Shown: positions 8,279-17,811, counted from the stretch's first letter. The stretch: DNA of 37,607 bases from Nitrospirales bacterium (GCA_021603905.1 BQIU01000038.1:1-37607); one strand, 5' to 3'. A program made the numbers and translations. The notes: generated by a model from the letters alone, not told the origin.

Positions 8279-8929
8279 ATGACCTTGAATGAACTCAAAA
8301 TATCACTCACAGATTGCCAAAAATGTCGTTTGTCATCTGGTCGCACACAAGTCGTCTTTGGGGTTGGAAATCCCGATGCCGACATCATGTTTGTGGGTGA
8401 GGGCCCTGGCTATTATGAAGATAAACAGGGTGAGCCATTTGTGGGAGCTGCAGGCAAACTACTCACGGAATTACTTGAATCAGTTGGTCTCTCTCGTCAA
8501 GAAATCTACATTGCCAATGTTGTCAAATGTCGTCCACCCAACAATCGTGACCCGCAAGCGGATGAAATTGAAACCTGTCAACCATTCCTTTTGGAACAGA
8601 TCAAATTAATTAATCCGAAACTCGTCTGTAGCCTCGGGAACTTCGCCACACAGACACTCCTCGGCCAAAAAATAGGAATCACCAAAGTCCGTGGGCGCAC
8701 TTTCCAACGCCCAGACTTCACGCTTTTTCCATTACTGCATCCGGCAGCGGCACTGCATCAAGGAAATCTTCGAGTTCCCCTCAAAGAAGATTTCCAAAAA
8801 CTCAAAAATGTTCTCGACAAGATGAAGAATCCTCCAGATCCCTCCAATTCATCAGATCTCGCAGGACTAAAAGCCAACGAGTCCCAGGCCGAAGCAGACA
8901 CCCAGCCTCAACAAATGGATTTGTTTTAA
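8279..8929 (+). CDS. Family 4 uracil-DNA glycosylase with 4Fe-4S cluster
   Basis: A 216-residue uracil-DNA glycosylase of the iron-sulfur (UdgA, family 4) type that removes uracil from DNA in base excision repair. The four cluster cysteines are at residues 13, 16 (DCQKC), 84 (VVKCRPPNNRDP) and 100 (ETCQPFL). Active-site motif 1 is GEGPGYYED near residue 41 and motif 2 is LLHPAAALH with His154. The domain ends near residue 185. The remaining tail is acidic and probably disordered and ends in QMDLF at the extreme C terminus, which resembles the sliding-clamp binding motif QL(S/D)LF. It lies 36 bases after hpnE, probably in the same transcript though functionally unrelated. Confidence 0.9.
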   Translation: MTLNELKISLTDCQKCRLSSGRTQVVFGVGNPDADIMFVGEGPGYYEDKQGEPFVGAAGKLLTELLESVGLSRQEIYIANVVKCRPPNNRDPQADEIETCQPFLLEQIKLINPKLVCSLGNFATQTLLGQKIGITKVRGRTFQRPDFTLFPLLHPAAALHQGNLRVPLKEDFQKLKNVLDKMKNPPDPSNSSDLAGLKANESQAEADTQPQQMDLF

Positions 8930-8941
8930 AAGTCCGACTCA

Positions 8942-9586
8942 TCACTTACCGGCATTCACCATAATATCTTCTCGAAGTCGTTTAATTTCGCTCATAACTT
9001 GCGATGTCACCCTCTCAATCTGATCGCGGTCTGGCTTTAATTCTTTCTGAAAGGTCAACGGTTTGCCATAACGAACCATAACTCGACAAGGGATCAACAG
9101 TGTGCGAACAATTGACGTCACCGATCGTTCTTTCGCCCAGACCACAGAGGCTGGCACAATCGGCGCTCCAGTCTTTAAGGCCAGATATCCGATACCAGGA
9201 CGCCCCTCTTCCATGCGGAAATTATCAAGACCTCCTTCAGGAAAAAGTCCAACGACCTGATTTTGACGGAGTCGCTGAAGCATACCACGAACAGCATTGA
9301 TGTCTTGACGGCCTCGACGTACAGGTATCGTATCCATGGCTTCATAGGCCCATTGAAAGCATGACGCATAGATTTCATGTGCCATCAAAAACGAAATGTG
9401 CCGTCCGGCAGTGGCGAGTAAAACAAGAGGATCTCCAAGTGAAGAATGATCACACACTAACAAAACTGGTCCCTTGTCAGGAAGAGGAGATGACCGTTCG
9501 CCTGTCACTCGAAACATGACTCGACAGACGAGTCGATTCAGCCAAGACAGCCAAGTACAGTTGAATTGATTGAGTGTTTTTCCCAT
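8942..9586 (-). CDS. plsC: 1-acyl-sn-glycerol-3-phosphate acyltransferase (PlsC family)
   Basis: A 214-residue membrane-associated acyltransferase. The catalytic HX4D motif is present in CDHSSLGDP near residues 46-52, motif III is FPEGG near residue 116 (the usual form is FPEGT) and motif IV is APIVPASVVWA. PlsC enzymes acylate lysophosphatidic acid at sn-2 to give phosphatidic acid, the substrate of CdsA, which is encoded 5 kb downstream. Because many paralogues carry the same motifs, the exact acceptor is uncertain. The gene is convergent with the uracil-DNA glycosylase, with 12 bases between the stops. Confidence 0.82.
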   Translation of the reverse strand: MGKTLNQFNCTWLSWLNRLVCRVMFRVTGERSSPLPDKGPVLLVCDHSSLGDPLVLLATAGRHISFLMAHEIYASCFQWAYEAMDTIPVRRGRQDINAVRGMLQRLRQNQVVGLFPEGGLDNFRMEEGRPGIGYLALKTGAPIVPASVVWAKERSVTSIVRTLLIPCRVMVRYGKPLTFQKELKPDRDQIERVTSQVMSEIKRLREDIMVNAGK

Positions 9587-9816
9587 GACTCTTGACGGTT
9601 CTCAGAAGTATGGCCACGTGCCAAGACAAGAAATGTTACTGAACCCTTCCATAATAAACGCAATGAACTCTCTCTCTGAATCAGGACAGGGAGTTCACCT
9701 AAGCGTAACGAAAATAACGAAATATGATCGTGGCTGGAATAGAACGACAAAAATGCGAGTAGAACAGTTGTGAATGATCGTATTTATGAAGAGAACAAAT
9801 CGAGGAAATCTCTACC

Positions 9817-10317
9817 CTATGAGTCCTTAGAGACAGGAGACGGTTCGTTAGATTCATCAGATGGCGTTGCCGTCTCATCGGATTCGTGAGACTCTGTATT
9901 TTCAGCATCAGCTTCTGGCAGGTCCTCAAATACTTCATCTTCTGGATTCACATACCATCTGATTAACATTTCGTCCCACCAGACTTCGTTGACCTCGTCA
10001 CCTGGATCGACGCCTAAGAGCTTGACGTCGTCTTCTGATATTGTTTCATCAATCACGGTGGGCTTGAAGCGAGCGCGATCAATAACTTCTTTTGTCGCAA
10101 ACCCACCAACAATCCAAGACGGAGCATCAGCTCGACGTGATTTATACGCTTGAAGTCCAAGCTTCAAGTAGAGAAAGACTTTGCGTTGAACGTCATCCTC
10201 TAACCCACTGGGTGGGAGAGAAAGCATCTTTTCAATTTTCTTTCTCCACTCACGTTGATTGTATCGAGAGGTCATTAATTGAAGAGCTTTTTCACCATCT
10301 GTGATATCAAGCGGCAT
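9817..10317 (-). CDS. Hypothetical protein with strongly acidic C-terminal tail (166 residues)
   Basis: The start is supported by AAGGA just before the ATG. Residues 1 to about 115 look globular (helical N-terminal part with REWRKKIEKML, then GVDPGDEVNEVWWDEMLIRWYV). The last 40 residues are almost only Glu, Asp, Ser, Thr and Pro, with repeated ESDE/SDES patterns, and are probably disordered. There is no signal peptide, so it is presumably cytoplasmic. I do not recognise the family. It lies 84 bases downstream of the pmbA stop on the same strand and could share its transcript. Confidence 0.65.
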   Translation of the reverse strand: MPLDITDGEKALQLMTSRYNQREWRKKIEKMLSLPPSGLEDDVQRKVFLYLKLGLQAYKSRRADAPSWIVGGFATKEVIDRARFKPTVIDETISEDDVKLLGVDPGDEVNEVWWDEMLIRWYVNPEDEVFEDLPEADAENTESHESDETATPSDESNEPSPVSKDS

Positions 10318-10401
10318 AGATTCCTTACCTTAATATATAATTTTCATGTGACAAACTTGCAACTTCTCCTGACGCAAACCGTTGACCGTTCGCAAGCTGA
10401 A

Positions 10402-11772
10402 CTAATTGCCGGCAACGATCATTTCTCGAATTTTCAAAGTCGGGCTGGCAATGCGACTTCTAAACTCAAGATCATTGCCAACAATGGCAATGTCAGAAAA
10501 TATTTGCTTGAGATTTCCCGCTATCGTAATTTCTTCAACCGGATACGCGAGCTCTCCATTCTCAATCCAATATCCGGCCGCACCACGTGAATAATCTCCG
10601 GTCAGCATATTCACCCCGAATCCAATTAACTCGGTCACATACAAACCCTGCTTGACTGAGCCAATAATCTCTGCTGGAGAAGACGTTCCGGGCTCCAAGT
10701 ATAAATTCGTTGGACCAACAGAGGGGTTATCGCCAACCCCACGTGACGCATTGCCAGTCGAGTTCATTCCAAGCTTTCTGCCTGAGTAGGTATCCAATAG
10801 ATAACTGGTTAACATGCCATTTTCGAGAACTGAAGTTTTTTGGGTCGCCAATCCTTCACCATCAAACGGACGAGATCCCAATCCTTCTGGCAGTCGCCCG
10901 TCGTCATAGACGGTAACAAAGTCTGGAGCCAGCCGCTTACCAAGATATCCCAATAAAAATGACGCCCCTTTATAGAGCGAGTACCCCGAAACCGCCGTCG
11001 CCAAATGTCCTAATAAACTTTGTGCAGTTTCTTGATCAAAGACGACTGGCACTTGCTGCGTTGAGATCTTCTTGGCCCCTAAACGCCGAAGGGTTCGACG
11101 AGCCGCTTCTTTTCCCACAGTTTCCGGACTATCGAGTTGATGATACTTTCGCTTCACGGAATACCAAGAATCCCGTTGCATTCCTCCGTTATGGCTATCG
11201 CCTGCAATGGGAGAAACAGAGAGCGAGTATGAGGAACTTTGATGACAGCCTACAAAGCCATGATGATTCGCCAGAAGCACTGCTCCATGGGACACGGCAC
11301 AATCGGCACCTTCAGAGTTAGTAATTCGTGAATCGGCAGACATCGCCGCGTCTTCCGTTCGTCGTGCTAAATCGATTTCTTGGTCCACACTCAAAGTTGT
11401 CGCATCGTAGACATTCAAGTCGGGAAAATCCTGAGACATCAGATTAGCATCCGGAAGGCCAGAGACCTCATCTTCAGCCACAGCCTTCGCTAAGCCACAT
11501 GTATCGGCCACCAAACGAGACAACGATTCTCGAGAAAAATCAGAGGTCGATGCGGAAGCGGACCGCTTACCAAAAAAGACCCGTAACCCAAGACTTTTCT
11601 CTCGCGCCTTGGACAGACGATCAACTTCCGAAAGCCTGACTTGCACAGAGACTGAGTCACCTTCTGCAACAAGGACATCGGCTTCAGTGGCCCCAAGTGA
11701 TTTCGCGCGATCAAGCATTTCTGCGGCCAATTCGGCAAATTGCTGGTGTTCCAGTACTAGAGATTTAGTCAT
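10402..11772 (-). CDS. pmbA: PmbA/TldE family subunit of the TldD-TldE metalloprotease
   Basis: A 456-residue protein of normal PmbA length. N-terminal half: VQVRLSEVDRLSKAREKSLGLRVFFGKR, the shared TldD/PmbA domain. C-terminal half: the region with NSTGNASRGVGDNPSVGPTN and GFGVNMLTGDYSRGAAGYWI, typical of PmbA. It lacks the HExxxH zinc motif, as expected for the non-catalytic partner. TldD-TldE forms a tunnel-shaped protease that digests unfolded peptides and, in E. coli, matures microcin B17 and helps degrade CcdA. It lies 64 bases downstream of tldD on the same strand, so an operon tldD-pmbA is likely. Confidence 0.9.
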   Translation of the reverse strand: MTKSLVLEHQQFAELAAEMLDRAKSLGATEADVLVAEGDSVSVQVRLSEVDRLSKAREKSLGLRVFFGKRSASASTSDFSRESLSRLVADTCGLAKAVAEDEVSGLPDANLMSQDFPDLNVYDATTLSVDQEIDLARRTEDAAMSADSRITNSEGADCAVSHGAVLLANHHGFVGCHQSSSYSLSVSPIAGDSHNGGMQRDSWYSVKRKYHQLDSPETVGKEAARRTLRRLGAKKISTQQVPVVFDQETAQSLLGHLATAVSGYSLYKGASFLLGYLGKRLAPDFVTVYDDGRLPEGLGSRPFDGEGLATQKTSVLENGMLTSYLLDTYSGRKLGMNSTGNASRGVGDNPSVGPTNLYLEPGTSSPAEIIGSVKQGLYVTELIGFGVNMLTGDYSRGAAGYWIENGELAYPVEEITIAGNLKQIFSDIAIVGNDLEFRSRIASPTLKIREMIVAGN

Positions 11773-11836
11773 AGGTTAGTTTCTGAGTTAAAGCGTAAGA
11801 GCGTACCAGACTTGCTGAGAAAGGCTCCATTTGAGA

Positions 11837-13279
11837 TTACCCTCCAACACTGGTTCCTCCAACCGTAATTTCATCAATACGGAGAGTTGGGAGACCAACT
11901 CCAACAGGCACAGACTGTCCCTCTTTTCCACATGTTCCAATCCCGGCATCAAGTTGCAGATCATGACCGACCATCGATACTTGCTTGAGGATATCAGGAC
12001 CGCTCCCGATCAACGTGGCCCCTTTAACAGGCTTGGTCACTTTTCCATCTTCAATCAGATAGGCCTCGCTGGCAGAAAAGACAAACTTACCGTTGGTAAT
12101 ATCAACTTGCCCTCCGCCAAACGAAACAGCATAGAGACCCTTCTTGACTGAACGGACAATATCTTCAGGATCCGACTCTCCGGCCAACATAAAGGTATTG
12201 GTCATCCGTGGAAGCACAATGCTTCTAAAGTCCTCCCGTCGCCCATTTCCGGTGAGCGGAATGCCAAGCAGTTTGGCATTTAATCGGTCCGTGATATATC
12301 CACGGAGTATGCCCTTTTCAATAAGCATGGTTTGAGAGGTTGGTGTACCTTCATCATCCATATTGAGTGACCCGCGTCGAAATGGCAATGTCCCGTCATC
12401 AACGATCGTACAGACCGCTGACGCTACACGTTGCCCGATCAGATCACTAAACGCCGAGGTCTTTCGACGATTAAAATCGGCTTCCAACCCATGACCAATC
12501 GCTTCATGCAATAAAATTCCCGGCCACCCGTTTCCCAGAACAACAGGCATCACACCCGCCGGTGCATCAACCGCCTGTAAATTCAGAATGGCTTGCCGAG
12601 CGGCTTCGCGTGCGAATTGACGAACCCGATCGGCTTCATAGTAATACGAAAACTCGACACGTCCACCTCCACCGAATGACCCGACTTGATGATTACTCCC
12701 CTCTTCCGCAATACAGGTCACTTGCAAGCGCGACAATGGCTGAACATCTCCAACGAGCTGTCCATCCGAATTCGCGACCATCACCACTTTGTGTTCAGTG
12801 GTAAATGATGCCATCACCTTGGCTATACGTGGGTCATACTCTCGAGCTGCCGCGTCAATAAGATTGAGGAGCTTCACACGTTCTTCGGTCGCTATTTCAC
12901 TCACTGGTTGATTCTGTGGGTAGAGGTTCTGCGCAGGGCCGGCACGGTGAGTCACAGCTATGGGCGTTTCTCCTTGAGGAGAGTTGGCTATATACCGGGC
13001 AGTATCTGCCGCGATTTCCAGGTCTTTCTTGGAAAGGGCATCTGAATACGCGAAACCCGTCTTCTCCCCAGCCATTGCGCGAACTCCCGCTCCCTGACCG
13101 ATATGTTTCACCGCACGCTTGACAATACCTTCTTCCATCGAGACCGATTCAGAAATATTTGACTCAAAATAGATATCGGCATAATCGACATCTCGCGCCT
13201 TGACACGACTCAGAGCCTGAAGAACATCACGTTCTTGCAATGAAAAATGGTTAAGACCTGGTGTTGTTACATCTGCCAT
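11837..13279 (-). CDS. tldD: TldD metalloprotease subunit
   Basis: A 480-residue protein, the usual TldD length. The zinc-binding motif LHEAIGHGLEADF carries the HEXXXH signature, and the C-terminal part has PRMTNTFMLAGESDPEDI and GFFGGQ-like glycine loops (here SFGGGQVDI). It is the catalytic partner of PmbA. The frame runs further upstream to 13435, but I place the start at the ATG at 13279. AAAGGAC lies 6-7 bases before it, it yields a standard-length protein (MADVTTPG...), and the upstream extension has no TldD character. It is divergent from uppS across about 250 bases. Confidence 0.92.
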   Translation of the reverse strand: MADVTTPGLNHFSLQERDVLQALSRVKARDVDYADIYFESNISESVSMEEGIVKRAVKHIGQGAGVRAMAGEKTGFAYSDALSKKDLEIAADTARYIANSPQGETPIAVTHRAGPAQNLYPQNQPVSEIATEERVKLLNLIDAAAREYDPRIAKVMASFTTEHKVVMVANSDGQLVGDVQPLSRLQVTCIAEEGSNHQVGSFGGGGRVEFSYYYEADRVRQFAREAARQAILNLQAVDAPAGVMPVVLGNGWPGILLHEAIGHGLEADFNRRKTSAFSDLIGQRVASAVCTIVDDGTLPFRRGSLNMDDEGTPTSQTMLIEKGILRGYITDRLNAKLLGIPLTGNGRREDFRSIVLPRMTNTFMLAGESDPEDIVRSVKKGLYAVSFGGGQVDITNGKFVFSASEAYLIEDGKVTKPVKGATLIGSGPDILKQVSMVGHDLQLDAGIGTCGKEGQSVPVGVGLPTLRIDEITVGGTSVGG

Positions 13280-13428
13280 TCGCATGTCCTTTTGTGTGCT
13301 TATACAGTCGTGACAAGAAAATGGAGTATAGCCCATCCTCTTTTGATGGTGCAATTTTGTCCTGAATACCTTCGAGTAGAATGGAAACGTTGAGAAGTAG
13401 AGCGCCCCCATCAGAGACAAAATCCCGT

Positions 13429-13457
13429 TTGACAAATATCTTATTCCTCATTAGACT
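13429..13457 (+). promoter_or_regulatory. Putative sigma-70 promoter for the uppS operon
   Basis: TTGACA (13429-13434) is a perfect -35 box. A 17-base spacer leads to TAGACT (13452-13457), four of six matches to TATAAT. It lies about 70 bases before the uppS ATG in AT-rich sequence between divergent genes. Confidence 0.45.
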
Positions 13458-13525
13458 AAATATTGTCGTGTTCTTCAGAACTTTCCTAGTATCATTCTCC
13501 AATTCCTGACCCTCGTAGCCTATTC

Positions 13526-14323
13526 ATGAGCAACTCTCAAGTTGTGTCTCCTGGTCAAATCGCTGAAGCTGATCTATTGGCGCAATTAGACGCCGACCTT
13601 CTCCCACGCCATGTCGCAATTATTATGGATGGCAATGGGCGATGGGCCGCGCTTCGTGGGCTCCCTCGGATTGAAGGACACCGTCAAGGCCTCACCGCGC
13701 TCCGTGATGTACTGGATATTTGCCACGAAGTCGGCATCCCCCATGTCACTATTTATGCGTTTTCTCATGAAAACTGGAATCGTCCTGCAGCTGAAGTCTC
13801 AATGCTCATGCGGCTTCTAGATGAGTATTTGAAACACGAACGCCAATTATTTATGGAACGCGGCGTTCGGTTCTTCCCGATTGGACGGTTAGAGAAACTT
13901 CCTCGCGCTGTTCGGACTTTAGTCCAAGACGTTGCTGAAGAAACGCAACATTTTACCGAGCAAGTGCTAACCGTGGCGTTAAGTTATGGAGGGCGCGCCG
14001 AAATTATTGATGCGGTCAAAGATCTTGTGAAAGATATCCAACTCGGCGTCGTAGGCGAAGGACAAATTAATGAAGACCTCTTTGAAGGGTACCTGACCAC
14101 ACATGGCCTTCCCGACCCAGATTTATTGATCCGAACCAGCGGAGAAACACGTATCAGCAATTTTCTGCCATGGCAAATCGCTTACACCGAACTCTATTTC
14201 ACAAAAACCCTCTGGCCTGACTTTCGTCGTCAAGAAACGCTTGCGGCTCTCCTTGACTATCAAAGCCGTGAACGAAGATTTGGGCGCGTGTCCCACACGG
14301 GTTCCCCGCAGAATGGGCTGTGA
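13526..14323 (+). CDS. uppS: Undecaprenyl diphosphate synthase (cis-prenyltransferase)
   Basis: A 265-residue cis-prenyltransferase that extends farnesyl diphosphate with isopentenyl diphosphate to the C55 carrier lipid of cell-wall synthesis. The N-terminal signature HVAIIMDGNGRWA holds the catalytic Asp at residue 35. FSHENWNRP and the C-terminal RTSGETRISNFLPWQIAY are both diagnostic. The first 25 residues precede the conserved core. The stop overlaps the cdsA GTG start (GTGA), so they are coupled. It heads the run uppS-cdsA-dxr-rseP, a gene order common in many bacteria. Confidence 0.95.
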   Translation: MSNSQVVSPGQIAEADLLAQLDADLLPRHVAIIMDGNGRWAALRGLPRIEGHRQGLTALRDVLDICHEVGIPHVTIYAFSHENWNRPAAEVSMLMRLLDEYLKHERQLFMERGVRFFPIGRLEKLPRAVRTLVQDVAEETQHFTEQVLTVALSYGGRAEIIDAVKDLVKDIQLGVVGEGQINEDLFEGYLTTHGLPDPDLLIRTSGETRISNFLPWQIAYTELYFTKTLWPDFRRQETLAALLDYQSRERRFGRVSHTGSPQNGL

Positions 14324-15198
14324 AGAACGACGCCAGAGATTCTAACCCCTCGTCACAACAGGGAACGAGCCAAGAGGCTCAGCCCAAACCGCACCGATTC
14401 ACCCTGCAACGCGTCTATCCGGCACTGATCTTTGCCCCACTGTTTTACGTTTTTATACGGTATCTTCCACCAGCTGCCTTTTTTGCTCTGATCTTTATTG
14501 TCGCAAGCTTAGCGTTTTGGGAATTCACAAAGGTTACACTTCCGACCTCTCCATCTTCTCTTTCCTCTACCTTTTGGCTCGGCTTAGTCGGACTCCTTTT
14601 AGCAGCTATACAGTGGACAGATTATCTCCTCCCAATCATGATCTCTACCTTCATTGTTGTCGTACTCCTTTTAATTTTTATGTTCATCCCCCAACAATTG
14701 AAGCAACGGCTCCCACAGCCGGTGGCCATTCTTTTCGGTATTTTCTATATCGGACTCTGTCTAGGGCATCTCCTGCTTATTCGTCAACTCAATTCAGGCG
14801 ATCTTCTTATTTTCTTTGTGATCTTGGTGACATGGGCAGCCGACACGGGTGGCTACTATATTGGCGCTTCAATAGGAAAACGACCAATAGCCCCTCAACT
14901 CAGTCCGAAGAAAACAGTGGAAGGCTTTATGGCGGGGATTATCTTCTCCGTTGTGCTTGCGATACTGAGCCACTTCTGGTTCCTTCCGTCTCTCTCATTA
15001 CTTCATTGTCTCATCATTGGCATTTTGCTCGCCTGTGTGGGATTATTAGGGGATCTTGCTGAATCGGCTTTTAAACGAAGTGCCGGAGTGAAAGATTCTG
15101 GTTCATTGATCCCTGGGCATGGAGGCATTCTTGATCGAATTGACAGCTTGCTGTTAACCGCTCCGACCTTTTATTACTATATGCTGCTCACCAAATAA
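14320..15198 (+). CDS. cdsA: Phosphatidate cytidylyltransferase (CDP-diglyceride synthase)
   Basis: A 292-residue polytopic inner-membrane enzyme making CDP-diacylglycerol from phosphatidate and CTP. After about 30 hydrophilic residues come several hydrophobic helices. The signature is SPKKTVEGFMAG followed by the C-terminal CDS motif KDSGSLIPGHGGILDRIDS. The start is a GTG that overlaps the uppS stop by 4 bases, a strong sign of translational coupling. It supplies phospholipid synthesis alongside the neighbouring isoprenoid genes. Confidence 0.95.
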   Translation: MKNDARDSNPSSQQGTSQEAQPKPHRFTLQRVYPALIFAPLFYVFIRYLPPAAFFALIFIVASLAFWEFTKVTLPTSPSSLSSTFWLGLVGLLLAAIQWTDYLLPIMISTFIVVVLLLIFMFIPQQLKQRLPQPVAILFGIFYIGLCLGHLLLIRQLNSGDLLIFFVILVTWAADTGGYYIGASIGKRPIAPQLSPKKTVEGFMAGIIFSVVLAILSHFWFLPSLSLLHCLIIGILLACVGLLGDLAESAFKRSAGVKDSGSLIPGHGGILDRIDSLLLTAPTFYYYMLLTK

Positions 15199-15239
15199 TC
15201 CCGGATATTTCGAGATCGAATGCGTAGAAGGATTTTTCC

Positions 15240-16400
15240 ATGAAAAATATCGTTATCCTTGGCTCAACCGGGTCCATCGGGGCCAGTACATTGGACATCG
15301 TGTCAAGGTTCCCAGACCAATTTTCCATTGTGGGCCTTACGGCAGGTCAAAATGACGTCAAACTAGAAGAACAAATTCGAACGTTTAAGCCACAAGTTGT
15401 CGCGCTTTCCTCTCAAACGGCTGCAGACGCATTACGCGTTCGACTCAATGGCCATCCAGTAGAAGTATTAGATGGAGAAGAAGGGCTTTGTGCGGTTGCC
15501 AGGCATACAGAATGTGATTTAGTGATTTCAGCCATAGTCGGCGGAGCAGGGCTCACGCCCACCATGGCAGCAATTCGAGCGGGCCATAAAGTAGCACTCG
15601 CGAATAAAGAGCCTATGGTGATGGCCGGACACCTCATGCAAGAAGAAGCTCACAAACAGGGAACCAGAATATTCCCCATTGATAGCGAACACAGTGCCGT
15701 CTTCCAATCACTTGAAGGGCATCGACGGGAAGACGTTCGCCGTATTGTCTTAACGGCATCAGGAGGACCTTTTTGGGACTGGCCACTCGATAAAATCAAA
15801 AATGTCACGATCGAGCAGGCTCTGAAGCACCCCAATTGGGAAATGGGCGCGAAAATTACCATTGATTCAGCGACTTTAATGAATAAAGGCTTGGAAGTGA
15901 TTGAAGCCCGATGGCTATTCGATATTCCTCCAGCTCAAATTAATATCGTGATTCACCGAGAAAGTATTATCCATTCTTTGGTAGAATACCGTGATGGATC
16001 AGTTATGGCACAACTTGGCCTCCCTGATATGCGGACACCCATTTCTTATGCACTCAACTACCCCAACCGGGTTCCCTTAGATCCTCCCCTCCTCGATCTG
16101 GGAACGATCGGCCAGTTGAATTTTGCACCACCAGATTTCGAAAAGTTTCCTTGTGCGCAATTAGCGTATGATGCCCTGGCAGAAGGCGGAGGGCTTCCAG
16201 CAACATTAAATGCCGCCAATGAAGTGGCCGTTCAAGCGTTCTTAGAAAAAACAATCTCTTTTTTAGACATCCCGAAAATCATTGAAGAAACCATGACGGC
16301 CTACACGCCACGAGAATTGCGCTCAGTGGAGGATGCCTTGGAAGCCGATCGCTGGGCGCGAGAAAAAGCCTCAATGCTTCGAAATGTCGCAGTGAAATAG
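15240..16400 (+). CDS. dxr: 1-deoxy-D-xylulose 5-phosphate reductoisomerase
   Basis: A 386-residue cytoplasmic enzyme, the committed step of the MEP isoprenoid pathway (NADPH-dependent conversion of DXP to MEP). The NADPH site is ILGSTGSIGASTLDI at the N terminus. Other diagnostic blocks are ALANKEPMVMAG, PIDSEHSAVFQ and NWEMGAKITIDSATLMNKG, which includes metal and substrate ligands. AAGGA before the ATG supports the start. It lies 41 bases after cdsA and supplies precursors for UppS and for HpnD squalene synthesis. Confidence 0.96.
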   Translation: MKNIVILGSTGSIGASTLDIVSRFPDQFSIVGLTAGQNDVKLEEQIRTFKPQVVALSSQTAADALRVRLNGHPVEVLDGEEGLCAVARHTECDLVISAIVGGAGLTPTMAAIRAGHKVALANKEPMVMAGHLMQEEAHKQGTRIFPIDSEHSAVFQSLEGHRREDVRRIVLTASGGPFWDWPLDKIKNVTIEQALKHPNWEMGAKITIDSATLMNKGLEVIEARWLFDIPPAQINIVIHRESIIHSLVEYRDGSVMAQLGLPDMRTPISYALNYPNRVPLDPPLLDLGTIGQLNFAPPDFEKFPCAQLAYDALAEGGGLPATLNAANEVAVQAFLEKTISFLDIPKIIEETMTAYTPRELRSVEDALEADRWAREKASMLRNVAVK

Positions 16401-16410
16401 GTTAACTCTC

Positions 16411-17811
16411 ATGAATCTCTCTCCCTTCATGTTTATGGCGATTTCTCCCGATGCCATTTTTGTGTTTGCCCAAAAAATCTGGTGGTTTCTTATTGTGCTG
16501 GGTGTATTGGTTGCGTTCCATGAATACGGACATTTTTTAGCTGCACGCTGGGTTGGCGTTAAAGTCGTAAAGTTTTCTATAGGATTTGGACCAAAAATTT
16601 TCAGCCGCACCGTGGGCGACACCGAATATTTGATTTCGGCTGTTCCTCTAGGCGGATATGTAAAGATGTTTGGCGAGGATGACTCTGAAGTCGTCAGCCC
16701 TGAAGAGCAAAAGAGATCTTTTACCCATCAATCGTTGCCCAATAAGACACTCATTGTGGCGGCCGGGCCTGGATTTAACTTTCTATTGACCTACCTGATT
16801 TTCTCTGGTCTTCTCGCAAGTGGCTCGCCACTTTTCGTCCCAACATTTCAAGATCTTACACCTCAAATTCAAGCGATTATTCCAAATTCTCCTGCTGAAG
16901 AAGTGGGACTACATGTCGGGGATCGCATTCTTCGCGCGGATGAGACAGAAATTACGACCTATGGGGAACTCGCCGAATCCATTGCAAACAGTCATGGACG
17001 GTCAATGACCATCGATGTCAGCCGTGATGAAGCCGTCAAAACGTTTGTGATTACGCCATCATCGAAACCCAATCCGAATCAACCGGACGAACTCATCTAT
17101 GGATTAGGGATTGAAGCCATCCCACCTGTTGTCGGCGATGTGGTTCCCAATACCCCAGCGATGCAAGCCGGACTACTCGCTGGAGATCGAATCCTAGAGA
17201 TTAACGATCAGTCCATTCAGACCTGGAGACAAATGACGGACATCGTACGGAGTCATCCTGACCAGCCTATTGTGGTGAAAGTGCTACGGGGCCAGCAAAC
17301 GCTTCCTCTTAATGTCACTCCGGCCGCTGAAAATTTCACCTCTGAAGACGGTGAGACTCAAGTCATTGGAAAGATTGGCATTCGAGTTCAAGGGCGATCA
17401 ATGTTCACTACTGAATCGATCCTGACAGCCCCCTTGGACGGGATTATTGCTACATGGAAATGGTCAGAACTGACCGTTGTGGGTGTCTATAAACTCCTCA
17501 CAGGAGAAATTTCAACAAAAAATATCGGAGGACCAGTCATGATCGCCAGCGTATCAGGCGAACATGCCGAGCAAGGTCTTTCAAGCTTAATCTTTCTCAT
17601 CGCCATCTTGAGCATCAACTTAGGTATTCTCAATCTGTTACCCATTCCGATCTTAGATGGTGGACATTTGTTCTTCTTTGCCTGTGAAGCGATTCTTGGT
17701 CGCCCCCTTGGAGAACGGTCGCGTGAGGTTGCACAACAAGTTGGAATGGTCTTGCTTCTCTGTATTATGATATACGCGACATGGAACGATGTTTCACGCC
17801 TTCTGCAGTAA
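16411..17811 (+). CDS. rseP: RseP site-2 membrane metalloprotease with two PDZ domains
   Basis: A 466-residue inner-membrane zinc protease. The active-site HEYGH (His37, Glu38, His41) lies in the first transmembrane helix, and the second catalytic motif NLLPIPILDGGHLFF lies near the C terminus. Between them are two PDZ-like domains (roughly residues 125-205 and 215-300, with GLHVGDRIL and GLLAGDRIL), as in E. coli RseP. It cleaves anti-sigma factors and leftover signal peptides. The ATG lies only 10 bases after the dxr stop. A second in-frame ATG at 16435 is possible, but neither has a strong ribosome site. Confidence 0.94.
   Translation: MNLSPFMFMAISPDAIFVFAQKIWWFLIVLGVLVAFHEYGHFLAARWVGVKVVKFSIGFGPKIFSRTVGDTEYLISAVPLGGYVKMFGEDDSEVVSPEEQKRSFTHQSLPNKTLIVAAGPGFNFLLTYLIFSGLLASGSPLFVPTFQDLTPQIQAIIPNSPAEEVGLHVGDRILRADETEITTYGELAESIANSHGRSMTIDVSRDEAVKTFVITPSSKPNPNQPDELIYGLGIEAIPPVVGDVVPNTPAMQAGLLAGDRILEINDQSIQTWRQMTDIVRSHPDQPIVVKVLRGQQTLPLNVTPAAENFTSEDGETQVIGKIGIRVQGRSMFTTESILTAPLDGIIATWKWSELTVVGVYKLLTGEISTKNIGGPVMIASVSGEHAEQGLSSLIFLIAILSINLGILNLLPIPILDGGHLFFFACEAILGRPLGERSREVAQQVGMVLLLCIMIYATWNDVSRLLQ

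Noticed and set aside
14517..15062. A 181-codon frame inside cdsA
   Set aside because: Frame-shifted shadow of a clear cdsA gene; the product has no family features.
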